Below, piece by piece: positions 44,249-53,732 of a DNA stretch of 64,000 bases. The notes under the pieces were generated by a model. The model saw nothing but the letters and a program-made list of their open reading frames with translations. It was not told the DNA's origin and did no database searches. The position numbers and the translations under genes were made by a program. The stretch's first letter is position 1. Each line of letters begins with the position of its first letter. The stretch is from Anaerolineae bacterium (GTDB taxonomy: Bacteria > Chloroflexota > Anaerolineae > Aggregatilineales > UBA3940), in assembly GCA_016926255.1 (NCBI GenBank), contig JAFGOY010000061.1, positions 1-64,000 of the forward strand, given 5' to 3'.

Positions 44249-45483
44249 GTAACACATCTAAGCCCAAAGCGGACATCAAACTCGACTCGGCTGCCCTGAT
44301 CGAGATGGCGGAGCAGCTCGGCGCTCACAATTACAAACCCCTGGACGTGGTCTGCACGCGCGGCGAAGGTGTCTGGCTGTACGACGTAGAAGGAAAGAAA
44401 TACCTCGACTGCCTTAGCGCTTATTCGGCGGTCAACCAGGGGCACTCGCACCCAAAGATCATTGAGGCATTGATCGAGCAGGCGAGGCGGCTGACGCTCA
44501 CTTCGCGGGCGTTTCGAAGTGATCAGCTTCCCCTGTTCTACAAGGACCTGCTCGACCTGACCGGCTACGAAATGGCGCTGCCGATGAACAGCGGGGCCGA
44601 AGCGGTCGAGACGGCGATCAAGGTGGCCCGCAAGTGGGCCTATACTGTCAAAGGTGTGGATGACAACCAGGCGGAGATCATCGCTGCAGCTGGGAATTTT
44701 CACGGGCGGACGACGACGATTGTTTCGTTCTCGACTGAGCCACAGTACCGGGACGGGTTCGGGCCGTTTACACCGGGCTTTGTGATGGTGCCCTACGGGG
44801 ATGCGGAGGCAATCGAGGCGGCGATCACGCCGAACACCGCCGCCGTGCTGATCGAACCGATCCAGGGCGAAGTGGGAGTGGTCGTGCCGCCGGAGGGCTA
44901 CCTGCGGCGCATCCGCGAGATTTGCGATGCAAACAATGTTTTATTCGTGGCCGACGAAATCCAGACCGGGCTGGGGCGCACTGGCAGGCTGATGGCCTGC
45001 GATCATGAGGACGTCCGGCCCGATGTGGCAATCCTGGGTAAGGCGTTGAGCGGTGGGGTCTACCCTGTTTCGGCGGTGGTGGCCTCGCGGGAGGTGCTGG
45101 GCGTCCTGAATCCGGGCGATCACGGCTCGACGTTTGGCGGGAATCCACTGGGAGCGGCGGTATCACGGGCGGCCATGCGCGTGATCGTCGAGGAAGGGCT
45201 GGTCGAGAACGCCGAAAAGATGGGAAAGTATTTCCGCGATCACCTGGAGGAAATCAACAGCCCGCATATCGACCATATACGCGGAAAGGGGCTGCTGATC
45301 GGCGTGGTGCTGAAACCAGAGGCGGGCGGTGCGAGGCGCTTTTGCGAGACGCTCCAGGATCGCGGCATCCTAGCGAAGGATACGCACGGCCATGTCATTC
45401 GGTTCGCCCCGCCGCTGATCATCGATCAGGAAACGCTCGATTGGGCGCTGCCGATCATCCGTGATGTGCTGATGATGCCCTAG
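44245..45483 (+). CDS. rocD: ornithine aminotransferase
   Basis: A class III PLP aminotransferase, 412 residues, that converts ornithine and 2-oxoglutarate to glutamate semialdehyde and glutamate. The Lys that binds PLP is in [16 protein letters not shown]. Also present are [33 protein letters not shown] and [15 protein letters not shown]. The MEAEQL region and HATINQG-like part ([12 protein letters not shown]) match OAT proteins. It is directly behind argF, with which it competes for ornithine. A terminator follows 22 bases after the stop. Confidence 0.92.
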   Translation: MSNTSKPKADIKLDSAALIEMAEQLGAHNYKPLDVVCTRGEGVWLYDVEGKKYLDCLSAYSAVNQGHSHPKIIEALIEQARRLTLTSRAFRSDQLPLFYKDLLDLTGYEMALPMNSGAEAVETAIKVARKWAYTVKGVDDNQAEIIAAAGNFHGRTTTIVSFSTEPQYRDGFGPFTPGFVMVPYGDAEAIEAAITPNTAAVLIEPIQGEVGVVVPPEGYLRRIREICDANNVLFVADEIQTGLGRTGRLMACDHEDVRPDVAILGKALSGGVYPVSAVVASREVLGVLNPGDHGSTFGGNPLGAAVSRAAMRVIVEEGLVENAEKMGKYFRDHLEEINSPHIDHIRGKGLLIGVVLKPEAGGARRFCETLQDRGILAKDTHGHVIRFAPPLIIDQETLDWALPIIRDVLMMP

Positions 45484-45504
45484 CCGTCGATGATATTGTC
45501 ATAC

Positions 45505-45542
45505 AAGCAGCCATTCTCCAACAATGGGGATGGCTGCTTTTT
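45505..45542 (+). terminator. intrinsic terminator of argF-rocD
   Basis: AAGCAGCCAT and ATGGCTGCTTTTT arms with a 13-base loop. It shows that the next gene starts after it, at 45617 and not at an upstream in-frame ATG at 45524. Confidence 0.85.
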
Positions 45543-45616
45543 CAGGATGGATAAAAAATGTGCATCGCTGCCCTACCATGTTGCCCTTCATCTGTGCCCG
45601 TGTTAGATTCCGACCT

Positions 45617-47296
45617 ATGAAACAAATCAGCCGACTCTTCACTATCCTGATAGCCCTGCTGCTGGGTGGCCTGCTGGCGGCGTGCCAGTTTGTCCCTGAA
45701 CAGGGCGATACGACGGTTACTATCGTGGCTGATGGGACAACGCAGGTGATGGTCGTCGAGAGCGATCTGACGGTCAGTGATGTGCTGCGCGGATCGGGGA
45801 TTTCGCTGGGGGAACTCGACCGGGTGAATCCGCCAGGCTACAGCCGCGTCAGCGATGGGATGACAATCACTGTTGTGCGGGTGGTGGAAGAGACGATTGT
45901 TGAACGGGAGGAAGTGGCATTTCAACGCCAGACGGTGCCCAACGATGGCATGGCCGAGGGCGAAACACGGCTGCTCCAACCGGGTGTAAATGGCATCGCG
46001 GAAGTGACGTACCGGATCACGTATGAAAACGGCGGAGAAGTCTCGCGGAGCGAAATCCGGCGGATACTGATCGAACCCGCACAGGACGAAGTGATCATGG
46101 TTGGCAGTCAAACCGACCTGCCGACGGTGACAGTCAACGGGACGCTGGCTTATATTTCGAGCGGGAATGCTTGGATCATCCGGCAAAACAGCGCCAATCA
46201 CCTGCCGCTGACGGTCGATGGCGGCCTGGACGGAAAGGTTTTCGAGCTGTCGGATGATGGCAAGCGGCTGGTGTATACGAAATCGCTCAACGGCGACGAC
46301 GAAGAAGCTTTCAACGCGCTGTGGGTGATCCTCGATATGGATGACACGGAAAGCGAACCGGTTCGGCTCGACCTGGAAAACATCCTGTTCTCGGCCTGGG
46401 TGCCGGGCGTCGAGCGGACGATTGTCTATTCGACCGCCGAGCCGCGCAGCACCTTCCCCGGCTGGCAGGCCAACAACGACCTGTGGCGGGCGCAGATCAG
46501 CGCGACGGGTGGGCTGGTTCAGCAGGAGCAGCTTCTTGAAGCGTCGAGTGGGGGCATCTACGGCTGGTATGGCACGACCTACACTTTTTCTCCCGATGGC
46601 GTGACGCTCGCCTGGGCGCAGCCGGACGCGGTCGGAGTGCTGCTGCCGGAATACGGGGGAACAGGCGACGACGAAGAAGCAGGGGATGAGGAGGAAGAAG
46701 ACGACGAGTCGGAATCGCCAACCGGGCTTCCGACCGGCTACACGCGGCTGACCATCGCCATCTTTGCACCCTGGAACGCCTACGATTTTATCTGGGTGCC
46801 GACTCCTGCCTGGGCACCGGACGGGCTGGTGTTCGCGGCGGCGACGCATGGCGAACCGATGGGCAGTGAGGTGGCGGAGGACAGCCCGGTATTCAACCTG
46901 TCGATATTCCCCTACGATGGGTGGTATAGTGTCAATGTCGTCGAGCAGGTAGGGATGTGGGCTGAGCCGCGTTATTCACCGGCGGAAACGCCAGACGGCG
47001 AAGAACTCGATGTGAGTCTGGCCTATTTACAGGCAATCAACCCACTGGACAGCGCCTTCAGCCGCACCCGGCTGGTAGTGATGGATCGGGATGGCAGCAA
47101 CGAGCGGGTCGTCTTCCCCTCCGACGAGCGGCCCGGATTACTCCCACAGCAGATTGCATGGTCGCCGGATGGCGGGCAGATCGCGGTGATCGATCCCGGC
47201 CCGGAGGGTGACCTATTCCTGGTGGACGTGGTCACCGGGCGGGCGCAGCAAATCACCACCGACGGGCAAAGCAGTAATCCACGCTGGGTGCCATGA
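45617..47296 (+). CDS. DUF348/G5 lipoprotein with C-terminal TolB-like propeller
   Basis: A 559-residue surface lipoprotein. A signal peptide ends at LGGLLAAC (lipobox, lipidated Cys). A DUF348 domain (about 20-65: VTIVADGTTQVMVVESDLTV) and a G5 domain (up to about 145: VNGIAEVTYRITYENGGEV) follow. This pair is found in RpfB/YabE cell-wall proteins, but there is no resuscitation-promoting catalytic domain here. A TolB/PD40-like propeller fills the C-terminus (AWSPDGGQIAVIDPGPEGDL). An acidic linker lies near residue 365. ATG at 45617 is chosen because of the terminator upstream. The stop overlaps the next gene by ATGA. Confidence 0.85.
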   Translation: MKQISRLFTILIALLLGGLLAACQFVPEQGDTTVTIVADGTTQVMVVESDLTVSDVLRGSGISLGELDRVNPPGYSRVSDGMTITVVRVVEETIVEREEVAFQRQTVPNDGMAEGETRLLQPGVNGIAEVTYRITYENGGEVSRSEIRRILIEPAQDEVIMVGSQTDLPTVTVNGTLAYISSGNAWIIRQNSANHLPLTVDGGLDGKVFELSDDGKRLVYTKSLNGDDEEAFNALWVILDMDDTESEPVRLDLENILFSAWVPGVERTIVYSTAEPRSTFPGWQANNDLWRAQISATGGLVQQEQLLEASSGGIYGWYGTTYTFSPDGVTLAWAQPDAVGVLLPEYGGTGDDEEAGDEEEEDDESESPTGLPTGYTRLTIAIFAPWNAYDFIWVPTPAWAPDGLVFAAATHGEPMGSEVAEDSPVFNLSIFPYDGWYSVNVVEQVGMWAEPRYSPAETPDGEELDVSLAYLQAINPLDSAFSRTRLVVMDRDGSNERVVFPSDERPGLLPQQIAWSPDGGQIAVIDPGPEGDLFLVDVVTGRAQQITTDGQSSNPRWVP

Positions 47297-50200
47297 CCAA
47301 TCGAAACAAGCAATTAACCAGTTTGTTCTTATTGATCGGGGCGTTGATCGCTACGCTGGGGGCGGCGGCACTGATCGTGCAGCGGCAGGCACGGCTGCGG
47401 GGTGCGTTCGACGGACTGCCGGGTGACGATCTTCCAGCGCGGGTGCCGGTATTGGGCGTCAATGTCGAACTGACTCTGTATTCCCCGGCGGAACTGGAAG
47501 AGAACCTCGACCTGATCGATCAAACCGGGTTCGTGTGGCTGCGGCAGGCCTTCGCCTGGGACGAGATCGAAGCGGAACAGGGCATCTATGATTGGTCGGC
47601 CTATGATCAGATGGTGGAGGAAGTCGCGGCGCGTGAGATGAAGCTGGTAGCCGTGCTGTGGCAATCACCGGAATGGGCAGCGAACAGCCCGACCGCGCCA
47701 CCAGATGATCTGGATGCGTTTGCTGATTTCACGGCAGCGCTGGCCGAACGTTATGGCGATCAGATCGACGTTTACCAGATATGGGACGAGCCAAACCTGG
47801 AAAGCGGCTGGGGGGGCAGTCCGCCCAGCGCGATTGATTATGCCGCGTTACTGGAAGCGGCCTACGGCGCGATCCATGCCGCCGACTCCGAAGCTATGGT
47901 ATTGACTGCCGGACTTGCGCCGACCATCGAAACGGGGCCGAAGAACATCAGCGATGTGCTCTACCTGCGGGCGCTGTACGAAAACGGGGCCGGGGAGGTC
48001 TTCGACGGGGCAGCGGGCAAACCCTACGGCTTCGACAGCGGGCCGGACGACCGGCGGGTAAACAAGAACCTGCTGAACTTCTCGCGGATGGTGCTGCTGC
48101 GCGAGGTGATGATCGAGTATGGGGACGCGAGTAAGCCGCTGTGGGCGAGTCACTTCGGGTGGAACGCACTGCCGGAAGGCTGGGCAGGCGATCCTTCGGC
48201 GTGGGGGCAGGTGAGCGCCGGTCAGCAGGCGGTGCAGACCATCGCCGCATACGAACGGGCGCTGAACGAATGGCCCTGGTCGGGGGCGCTGATCCTCGAC
48301 GGCTGGCAGCCTGATGTTCTCGCCGACGATGCGCGGTGGGGCTTCGCGCTGCGTGATCAAAACGGGGAGCTTTCGCCGCTGGCGGAGGCCATTCAGTCGC
48401 GGTCGGCAGGCTTCAATACTGCGCTCTGGCCGGGACGATACCCGGCGCAGTCTGCACCGGTGGATTACAACGGTGAATGGGAATTCTCGGAACTGGGCGC
48501 GGACATCATGGAGAACGGCGGCAGCACCGTCGATCTGGATTTTGTGGGCGATCAACTGGCGGTGACCGCACGGCGGGACAACTACCGGGCGTACCTGTAC
48601 GTCGAGATCGACGGGGAGCCGTCGGTGAGCCTGCCGCGTGACGAGCGGGGAGCCTACCTCGTGCTGACCTCGCCCGACCTCCAGCCGCAGGTCGAGACGC
48701 TGCCGGTGGCGACCGGTCTCGACGATGGGGCGGTTCACCACGCGCATATCGAGGCGGAACGCGGCTGGGATCAATGGGCGCTGGCCGGGTTCGCGGTCGG
48801 GGCGAAGGTCGATACAACCGGCTACGACATCCTGATCGGGGCGCTGGCGCTGCTAGCTATCGCGCTGGTGGTTTTCGGCTTCCGGGCCGGACGGGGCGCG
48901 GGCTGGCGTGGGGCGGTCGATAAGGCGCTGGGCTGGATCGGCTCACGGGTGGGCGACTCGGTGCATTTCTTGCTGACAGCGCTGGCGGGATTGACCGTAT
49001 GGATCGGGGCGGCACTGACCTGGGGCGGGCTGATCCCCGATGTTTTGCGGCGGCTGGGCGATGGACCGTCGCTCGTGATCACGGCGCTGACCGCCGGGGT
49101 CTTCTACTTTTCGCCCTGGCTGGTACTGACGATTATCGCGTTAATCGTCTATTTTTTACTGATCGTCGCCCGGCCCGGCGTCGGGCTGGCGCTGATCGTT
49201 TTCTTCGCGCCCTACTTCTACCACCCTCGCCCGCTGTTCGACCGAGCGTTCAGCATGGTGGAGATCACCAGCCTGCTGACTCTGGTAGCGTGGGCGATCC
49301 ACATCATCGGCAGCCGGAAGGTCAACGGTTGGCCGTCTCTGCGCTACCTGTGGGGGCGAATGACCTCGCTGGATAAAGCGGTGGGGCTGTTCGCGGCGCT
49401 GTGCGTGGTATCGATCAGTTGGGCCAATCTGACCGGCGTGGCGGTTACCGAACTGCGGCAGATCGTCATCGAGCCGATGGTGCTCTACGTGGTGATGCGG
49501 ACTTTCACGCTGACCCGGCGGGAGCAGTGGCGGATCGCCGATATGTTCGTGCTGGCCGGGGTGATCGTCGCGGTGATCGGGCTGGGGCAGTATGTGACCG
49601 GCACGAACCTGATCACCGCCGAAGCGGGGATTCCCCGGCTGCGAAGTGTATACAATTCGCCAAACGGGGCGGCGCTGTTCCTGGGGCGAACGATACCGGT
49701 GGCGGCGGCGGTGGCGCTGATCGGCGGGGAGAAATGGCGGCGCTGGCTGTATGGGGCAGCGGTGCTGATCATGATCGGGGCGATGGGGCTGACGCTGTCA
49801 AAGGGTGGACTGCTGCTGGCGCTGCCTGCTGCAATCGGGATGGTGGTTGTTCTGTGGCTGGGGCGCAGGGGGCTGATCCTGGTTGGCGTGGGAGCGGCGC
49901 TCGAAGGGCTGGCGCTGATCCCGCTGTCACGGATACCGCGCTTCAAGGGATTGTTTGATTTTACAAGCGGCACCAGTACGAGTTTCTTCCGGCTGCAATT
50001 ATGGAAGAGCGCCGTGCAGATGATTAAAGAGCACCCGCTGACCGGCGTTGGACTCGACCAATTTCTTTACGCTTACCGTGGACGGTACATCCAGCCGGAG
50101 GCATGGCAGGAGCCGAACCTCTCGACGCCGCACAACTTCATCCTCAGCTTCTGGACTCGATTGGGGTTCGTCGGGGTGGCGGTAGTCGTGTGGATGCAGG

Positions 50201-50448
50201 TGGCTTTCTGGCGGATGGCGTGGTGCACACAGAAACGGTTGAAGGATGGGAACGAATCGCTGCGGGCGCTCGTCATAGGATTGATGGGGAGTATGGCAGC
50301 ATTTGTCGCGCATGGGCTGGTAGACGAACCCTACTTTTTGATCGATATGGCGTTTGTCTTTTTTATGACGCTGGGATTGATGCACCAGATCGGGGAGGGG
50401 ATGGAAGATGGAAGTATTGATCAACAACCGGACACTGCGCTTAGTTGA
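47293..50448 (+). CDS. glycosidase-like domain fused to O-antigen ligase-like protein
   Basis: A 1051-residue fusion. After an N-terminal membrane helix (about 9-28) comes a TIM-barrel region of GH39/GH5 type (about 50-370). The first catalytic Glu166 is in QIWDEPNLES. The place of the second reads LWASHFGWNAL: His287 stands where TEFGW-type enzymes have the nucleophile Glu. A beta-rich spacer follows, then about twelve membrane helices (from about 510) with a Wzy/WaaL-type polymerase/ligase pattern (GVGLDQFLYAYRGRYI, TPHNFILSFW). It should sit in the membrane with the barrel outside. Coupled by ATGA to the preceding lipoprotein gene. Confidence 0.8.
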   Translation: MTNRNKQLTSLFLLIGALIATLGAAALIVQRQARLRGAFDGLPGDDLPARVPVLGVNVELTLYSPAELEENLDLIDQTGFVWLRQAFAWDEIEAEQGIYDWSAYDQMVEEVAAREMKLVAVLWQSPEWAANSPTAPPDDLDAFADFTAALAERYGDQIDVYQIWDEPNLESGWGGSPPSAIDYAALLEAAYGAIHAADSEAMVLTAGLAPTIETGPKNISDVLYLRALYENGAGEVFDGAAGKPYGFDSGPDDRRVNKNLLNFSRMVLLREVMIEYGDASKPLWASHFGWNALPEGWAGDPSAWGQVSAGQQAVQTIAAYERALNEWPWSGALILDGWQPDVLADDARWGFALRDQNGELSPLAEAIQSRSAGFNTALWPGRYPAQSAPVDYNGEWEFSELGADIMENGGSTVDLDFVGDQLAVTARRDNYRAYLYVEIDGEPSVSLPRDERGAYLVLTSPDLQPQVETLPVATGLDDGAVHHAHIEAERGWDQWALAGFAVGAKVDTTGYDILIGALALLAIALVVFGFRAGRGAGWRGAVDKALGWIGSRVGDSVHFLLTALAGLTVWIGAALTWGGLIPDVLRRLGDGPSLVITALTAGVFYFSPWLVLTIIALIVYFLLIVARPGVGLALIVFFAPYFYHPRPLFDRAFSMVEITSLLTLVAWAIHIIGSRKVNGWPSLRYLWGRMTSLDKAVGLFAALCVVSISWANLTGVAVTELRQIVIEPMVLYVVMRTFTLTRREQWRIADMFVLAGVIVAVIGLGQYVTGTNLITAEAGIPRLRSVYNSPNGAALFLGRTIPVAAAVALIGGEKWRRWLYGAAVLIMIGAMGLTLSKGGLLLALPAAIGMVVVLWLGRRGLILVGVGAALEGLALIPLSRIPRFKGLFDFTSGTSTSFFRLQLWKSAVQMIKEHPLTGVGLDQFLYAYRGRYIQPEAWQEPNLSTPHNFILSFWTRLGFVGVAVVVWMQVAFWRMAWCTQKRLKDGNESLRALVIGLMGSMAAFVAHGLVDEPYFLIDMAFVFFMTLGLMHQIGEGMEDGSIDQQPDTALS

Positions 50449-50950
50449 AGGCGACATTACCGAACTGAAAACAGATGCAATCGTCAACGCGGCCAACCGG
50501 CACCTGCAATTAGGCTCCGGCGTGGCCGGGGCGATCAGGCGAAAAGGCGGGCCGTCGATTCAGCGGGAATGTGACAGGATCGGGTCGTGCCCGGTCGGTG
50601 GGGCGGCGATCACCGGCGGGGGGAACTTGAAGGCCCGGCACGTGATCCATGCCGTCGGCCCGTTTGGAGACGACCCGGCAGCCGACTCGCTGTTGCAAAG
50701 CGCGACTCTTTCCAGCCTGCGGGTGGCGGACGAAAACGGCCTCACCTCGATTGCGTTTCCGGCGATCTCGACTGGTGTTTTCGGGTTCCCGATGGGCGCG
50801 GCAGCCGAAATCATGCTCTCAGCGATCATTGAATACCTTGACGAAGAAGAAACCGGTCTCGAACTGGTGGTGTGCTGCTTATACGGCCAGGAAGCCTTCG
50901 ACACCTTCGCCTCCGAACTACTCAGGCAGATCGACAAGCACGAGCTATAG
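50408..50950 (+). CDS. macro domain protein
   Basis: A 180-residue macro domain that should bind ADP-ribose and may remove it from proteins or hydrolyse O-acetyl-ADP-ribose. Motifs: ITELKTDAIVNAANRHLQLG and GSGVAGAIRRKGG for the ADP-ribose phosphates, GGNLKARHVIHAVGP, and ISTGVFGFPMGAAAEI. It overlaps the end of the ligase fusion gene by 41 bases in another frame and is likely co-translated. The reason for its place in a polysaccharide region is unknown. Confidence 0.9.
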   Translation: MEVLINNRTLRLVEGDITELKTDAIVNAANRHLQLGSGVAGAIRRKGGPSIQRECDRIGSCPVGGAAITGGGNLKARHVIHAVGPFGDDPAADSLLQSATLSSLRVADENGLTSIAFPAISTGVFGFPMGAAAEIMLSAIIEYLDEEETGLELVVCCLYGQEAFDTFASELLRQIDKHEL

Positions 50951-51035
50951 CGTCTCCCCGGCGTTTTGGCTACAATACGCCCGCTTTACCGAACGGTAAA
51001 TTTGAAGCGCTCAATTCCAAAAGGGAGGAGCGACC

Positions 51036-51974
51036 TTGCGAGTTTTGATCACCGGTGGGGCGGGGTTCCTCGGCTCACATTTATGCGATAAATTCCTGGC
51101 CGAAGGCCATACCGTGATCGCGATGGACAACCTGATTACAGGGAGTGTGCGAAATATCGAGCACCTGGCCGGGAATGAACGATTCCTGTTCATCAAGCAT
51201 GATGTCACCAACTACATTTACATCGAGGGGGAAGTCGACGCGGTGCTGCATTTCGCGTCACCGGCCAGCCCAATCGACTATCTCAAGTTCCCGATCCCGA
51301 CTCTGAAAGTCGGGGCGCTGGGGACTCATAAAGTGCTGGGATTGTCGAAGGACAAGGGGGCAGCTTTCCTGCTGGCCTCGACCTCGGAGATTTACGGCGA
51401 TCCGCAGGTGCATCCACAGCCCGAAACCTACTGGGGCCACGTCGATCCGATCGGGCCGCGCGGTGTTTACGACGAGGCAAAGCGCTTCGCTGAAGCGATG
51501 GCGATGGCCTATCACCGCTACCACGATGTGAATACACATATCGCCCGCATCTTCAACACCTATGGGCCGCGAATGCGCCTCGATGACGGGCGGGTGGTGC
51601 CGAACTTCATCGGGCAGGCGCTGCGCGGCGAACCGCTGACCATCTATGGCGATGGCCTCCAGACGCGAAGTTTCTGCTACGTTTCCGACCTGGTCGAGGG
51701 GTTGTACCGGCTGCTCATGTCGGATGAAAACGATCCGGTGAATATCGGGAATCCACACGAGTTCAACATTATCGAATTTGCGGAGCTGATCAACGAGCTG
51801 ACGGGCAACGACGCGGGAAAGGTGTTCGAGGAAGGGAAGCGGATCAAGGGCGATCCGCAGACTCGAAAGCCGGATATCAGCAAGGCGAAGCGGGTGCTGG
51901 ACTGGGAACCGAAGGTCGATATCCGCGAGGGGTTGCAGCGGACGATTGAACATTTCAGGAAGCGTATGAAGTAA
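51036..51974 (+). CDS. UDP-glucuronate decarboxylase-like NAD-dependent epimerase
   Basis: Extended SDR of 312 residues, close to UDP-glucuronate decarboxylase (UXS), which makes UDP-xylose. The NAD loop is [16 protein letters not shown] at 5-20. [14 protein letters not shown] and [16 protein letters not shown] are typical of UXS. The catalytic pair is in [12 protein letters not shown] (Tyr, Lys). [18 protein letters not shown] fits too. TTG start with GGGAGGAG at ideal distance. It lies inside the surface polysaccharide region and probably supplies a nucleotide sugar. Confidence 0.88.
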   Translation: MRVLITGGAGFLGSHLCDKFLAEGHTVIAMDNLITGSVRNIEHLAGNERFLFIKHDVTNYIYIEGEVDAVLHFASPASPIDYLKFPIPTLKVGALGTHKVLGLSKDKGAAFLLASTSEIYGDPQVHPQPETYWGHVDPIGPRGVYDEAKRFAEAMAMAYHRYHDVNTHIARIFNTYGPRMRLDDGRVVPNFIGQALRGEPLTIYGDGLQTRSFCYVSDLVEGLYRLLMSDENDPVNIGNPHEFNIIEFAELINELTGNDAGKVFEEGKRIKGDPQTRKPDISKAKRVLDWEPKVDIREGLQRTIEHFRKRMK

Positions 51975-52050
51975 GATGACCGGTTGTGAGTCAGGAGTTT
52001 ATTTCCCGGCGCTATTTGAAATTGGTGGGGCTACAAATCGCGACGTTTTC

Positions 52051-52090
52051 ACCCCCTCCCCAGCCCTCCCCCTCAAGGGGGCGGGTGCGG
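52051..52090. repeat. GC double-hairpin repeat, copy 4 (degenerate)
   Basis: CACCCCCTCCCCAGCCCTCC followed by CCCTCAAGGGGGCGGG. The second hairpin (CCCCC-TCAA-GGGGG) is kept, the first has lost its pairing. It lies between two plus-strand genes. Confidence 0.6.
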
Positions 52091-52190
52091 AACGTTGGTT
52101 TTGTGAGGGAAAAACATGGTTGCACCATTCAATTCTTAAAATTCAAAAGTGCCGGGCTAAAAATGAACTATCTCAGGGGTGGACACTGAG

Positions 52191-53732
52191 ATGATCAATT
52201 TCAGCCTGCGGCGATGGCGTATGCCGTCAGAGTGGCTGCCCCTGTGGGGAAAACTACTGTTAGGCGCGGGTGGGATTGCGGTTGGGCTGGCGCTGGCACG
52301 GCTGCCGCTGCTGTGGGCAGCGATTGGGCTGCTGGCGGTGATTCTGGTGGCGCTGACGATCATCGATCCGCTGGTGGGATTGTCGGCGGCGCTGGTGCTC
52401 GGCCCGACCAAGCCGCTGACCGATTACTTCGTGCCACAGCTTCCGCTCGACCTGGGGCAGATCGCGCTGATCGTCACGCTGGGAACGTGGGTTCTGAAGA
52501 TGGCCCGCGAGCGGCAAATCCGGCTGCCCCGGTCGGCGGTCAACGTGCCGCTGCTCGTCTTCATCGGGGCGGCGGGGCTGAGCTTTCTCAATGCGCTCTC
52601 GCTGGGCTACGCACTCAAAGAACTGATCAAGTGGGTGCAGCTTCTGCTTGCCATGTGGATGGTGATCGACCTTGCCGGGGAAAAACGCTGGCCCGCAGCC
52701 GTCGGGGTGATGCTCGGCACGGGGGCGGTCGAGGCGCTGATCGGCGTGTGGCAGTTCTGCCTGCGCGGGGATGGCCCGGAACACTTCCTGATCCTCGACA
52801 ACCGGTTCTACCGGGCCTACGGCACCTTCGAGCAGCCGAACCCTTACGCGGGGTTCATCGGGCTGATGGCTCCGCTGGCGGTCGGGCTGGCGCTCGGCGC
52901 GCTGGGGTACTGGATCAAACCAGTGTGGGCGGAACTGAAAGCCAATCGACCGGTCAATATGCGGTGGGTGATCCCGGCAGTGTTCAATTCGAACTGGCTG
53001 CCGCTGGCCGGGCTGATCGTGCTATGTGGACTGCTGGCGGCATCGTTGCTGATGTCGTGGTCACGCGGGGCGTGGCTGGGCTTCGCTGCGGCGCTGGTGG
53101 TGATCCTTTTCGGGTGGCCGAAAAAGGCCTGGGTGGGCGCGGCACTGGTGATCGCCGGGCTGGTGGGGGGCATACTGGCGCTGCGCTTCAACCTGCTCCC
53201 GGCGGCGATTGCGTCCCGGCTGACCGGGTTCACCGAGTTCCTGCAAACTTTCGACGTGCGCGGCGTGGACATCAGCCCGGCGAATTACGCAGTACTGGAA
53301 CGGCTCGCCCACTGGCAGACGGCGCAGGAGATGGCGCGGTATAATCTATGGCTCGGCGTGGGGATCGGCAATTACGACCCGGTCTATCCCGGCTATGCGC
53401 TGATCAACTGGCCGTATGCGCTCGGCCACGCGCACAATATCTATCTCAACCTGCTGGCCGAAACCGGCGTGGTAGGGCTGGTCGCCTATGCAGTGCTGTG
53501 GATTTGTGTGTTCTGGCAGACGTGGCGGGTGACCCGGTGTGCCGATGGCTGGCAACGGGCGGTCGCATTGGGTCTGCTGGGCATGTGGACTCACCTGACC
53601 GTGCATCAACTGGTCGATAAGCTGTATGTGGCAAACATGCATCTGCATATCGGCGCGGCGCTGGGGATTTTAAGCATACTGGTTATTCAATCAACACAAA
53701 TACGAGAAAAACAACTTGACCGAAACAACTGA
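52191..53732 (+). CDS. O-antigen ligase-like membrane protein
   Basis: A 513-residue Wzy/WaaL-like protein with ten or more membrane helices (LLGAGGIAVGLALARLPLLW, GAVEALIGVWQFCL, WLPLAGLIVLCGLLAASLLM and others). The long periplasmic-type loop contains GVGIGNYDPVYPGYALINW and AHNIYLNLLAETG, the part of the family that holds active-site Arg/His residues. It polymerises or ligates surface glycan units. The ATG at 52191 has GGGGTGG upstream; an in-frame GTG lies at 52179. It is the second such protein in 5 kb, besides the fusion at 47293-50448. It overlaps the GtrA gene start. Confidence 0.85.
   Translation: MINFSLRRWRMPSEWLPLWGKLLLGAGGIAVGLALARLPLLWAAIGLLAVILVALTIIDPLVGLSAALVLGPTKPLTDYFVPQLPLDLGQIALIVTLGTWVLKMARERQIRLPRSAVNVPLLVFIGAAGLSFLNALSLGYALKELIKWVQLLLAMWMVIDLAGEKRWPAAVGVMLGTGAVEALIGVWQFCLRGDGPEHFLILDNRFYRAYGTFEQPNPYAGFIGLMAPLAVGLALGALGYWIKPVWAELKANRPVNMRWVIPAVFNSNWLPLAGLIVLCGLLAASLLMSWSRGAWLGFAAALVVILFGWPKKAWVGAALVIAGLVGGILALRFNLLPAAIASRLTGFTEFLQTFDVRGVDISPANYAVLERLAHWQTAQEMARYNLWLGVGIGNYDPVYPGYALINWPYALGHAHNIYLNLLAETGVVGLVAYAVLWICVFWQTWRVTRCADGWQRAVALGLLGMWTHLTVHQLVDKLYVANMHLHIGAALGILSILVIQSTQIREKQLDRNN

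Noticed and set aside
45542-46849. 435-codon minus-strand open frame
   Set aside because: Antisense to the DUF348/G5 lipoprotein gene, Arg/His-rich, and crosses the argF-rocD terminator.
47293-50448. Two separate genes (glycosidase and ligase)
   Set aside because: The frame is open throughout with no internal stop, and no start site with a ribosome signal was seen between the parts.
52214-53344. 376-codon plus-strand frame within the O-antigen ligase gene
   Set aside because: Overlaps the ligase gene in another frame; Gly/Ala/Arg-rich composition is typical of a frame shadow.
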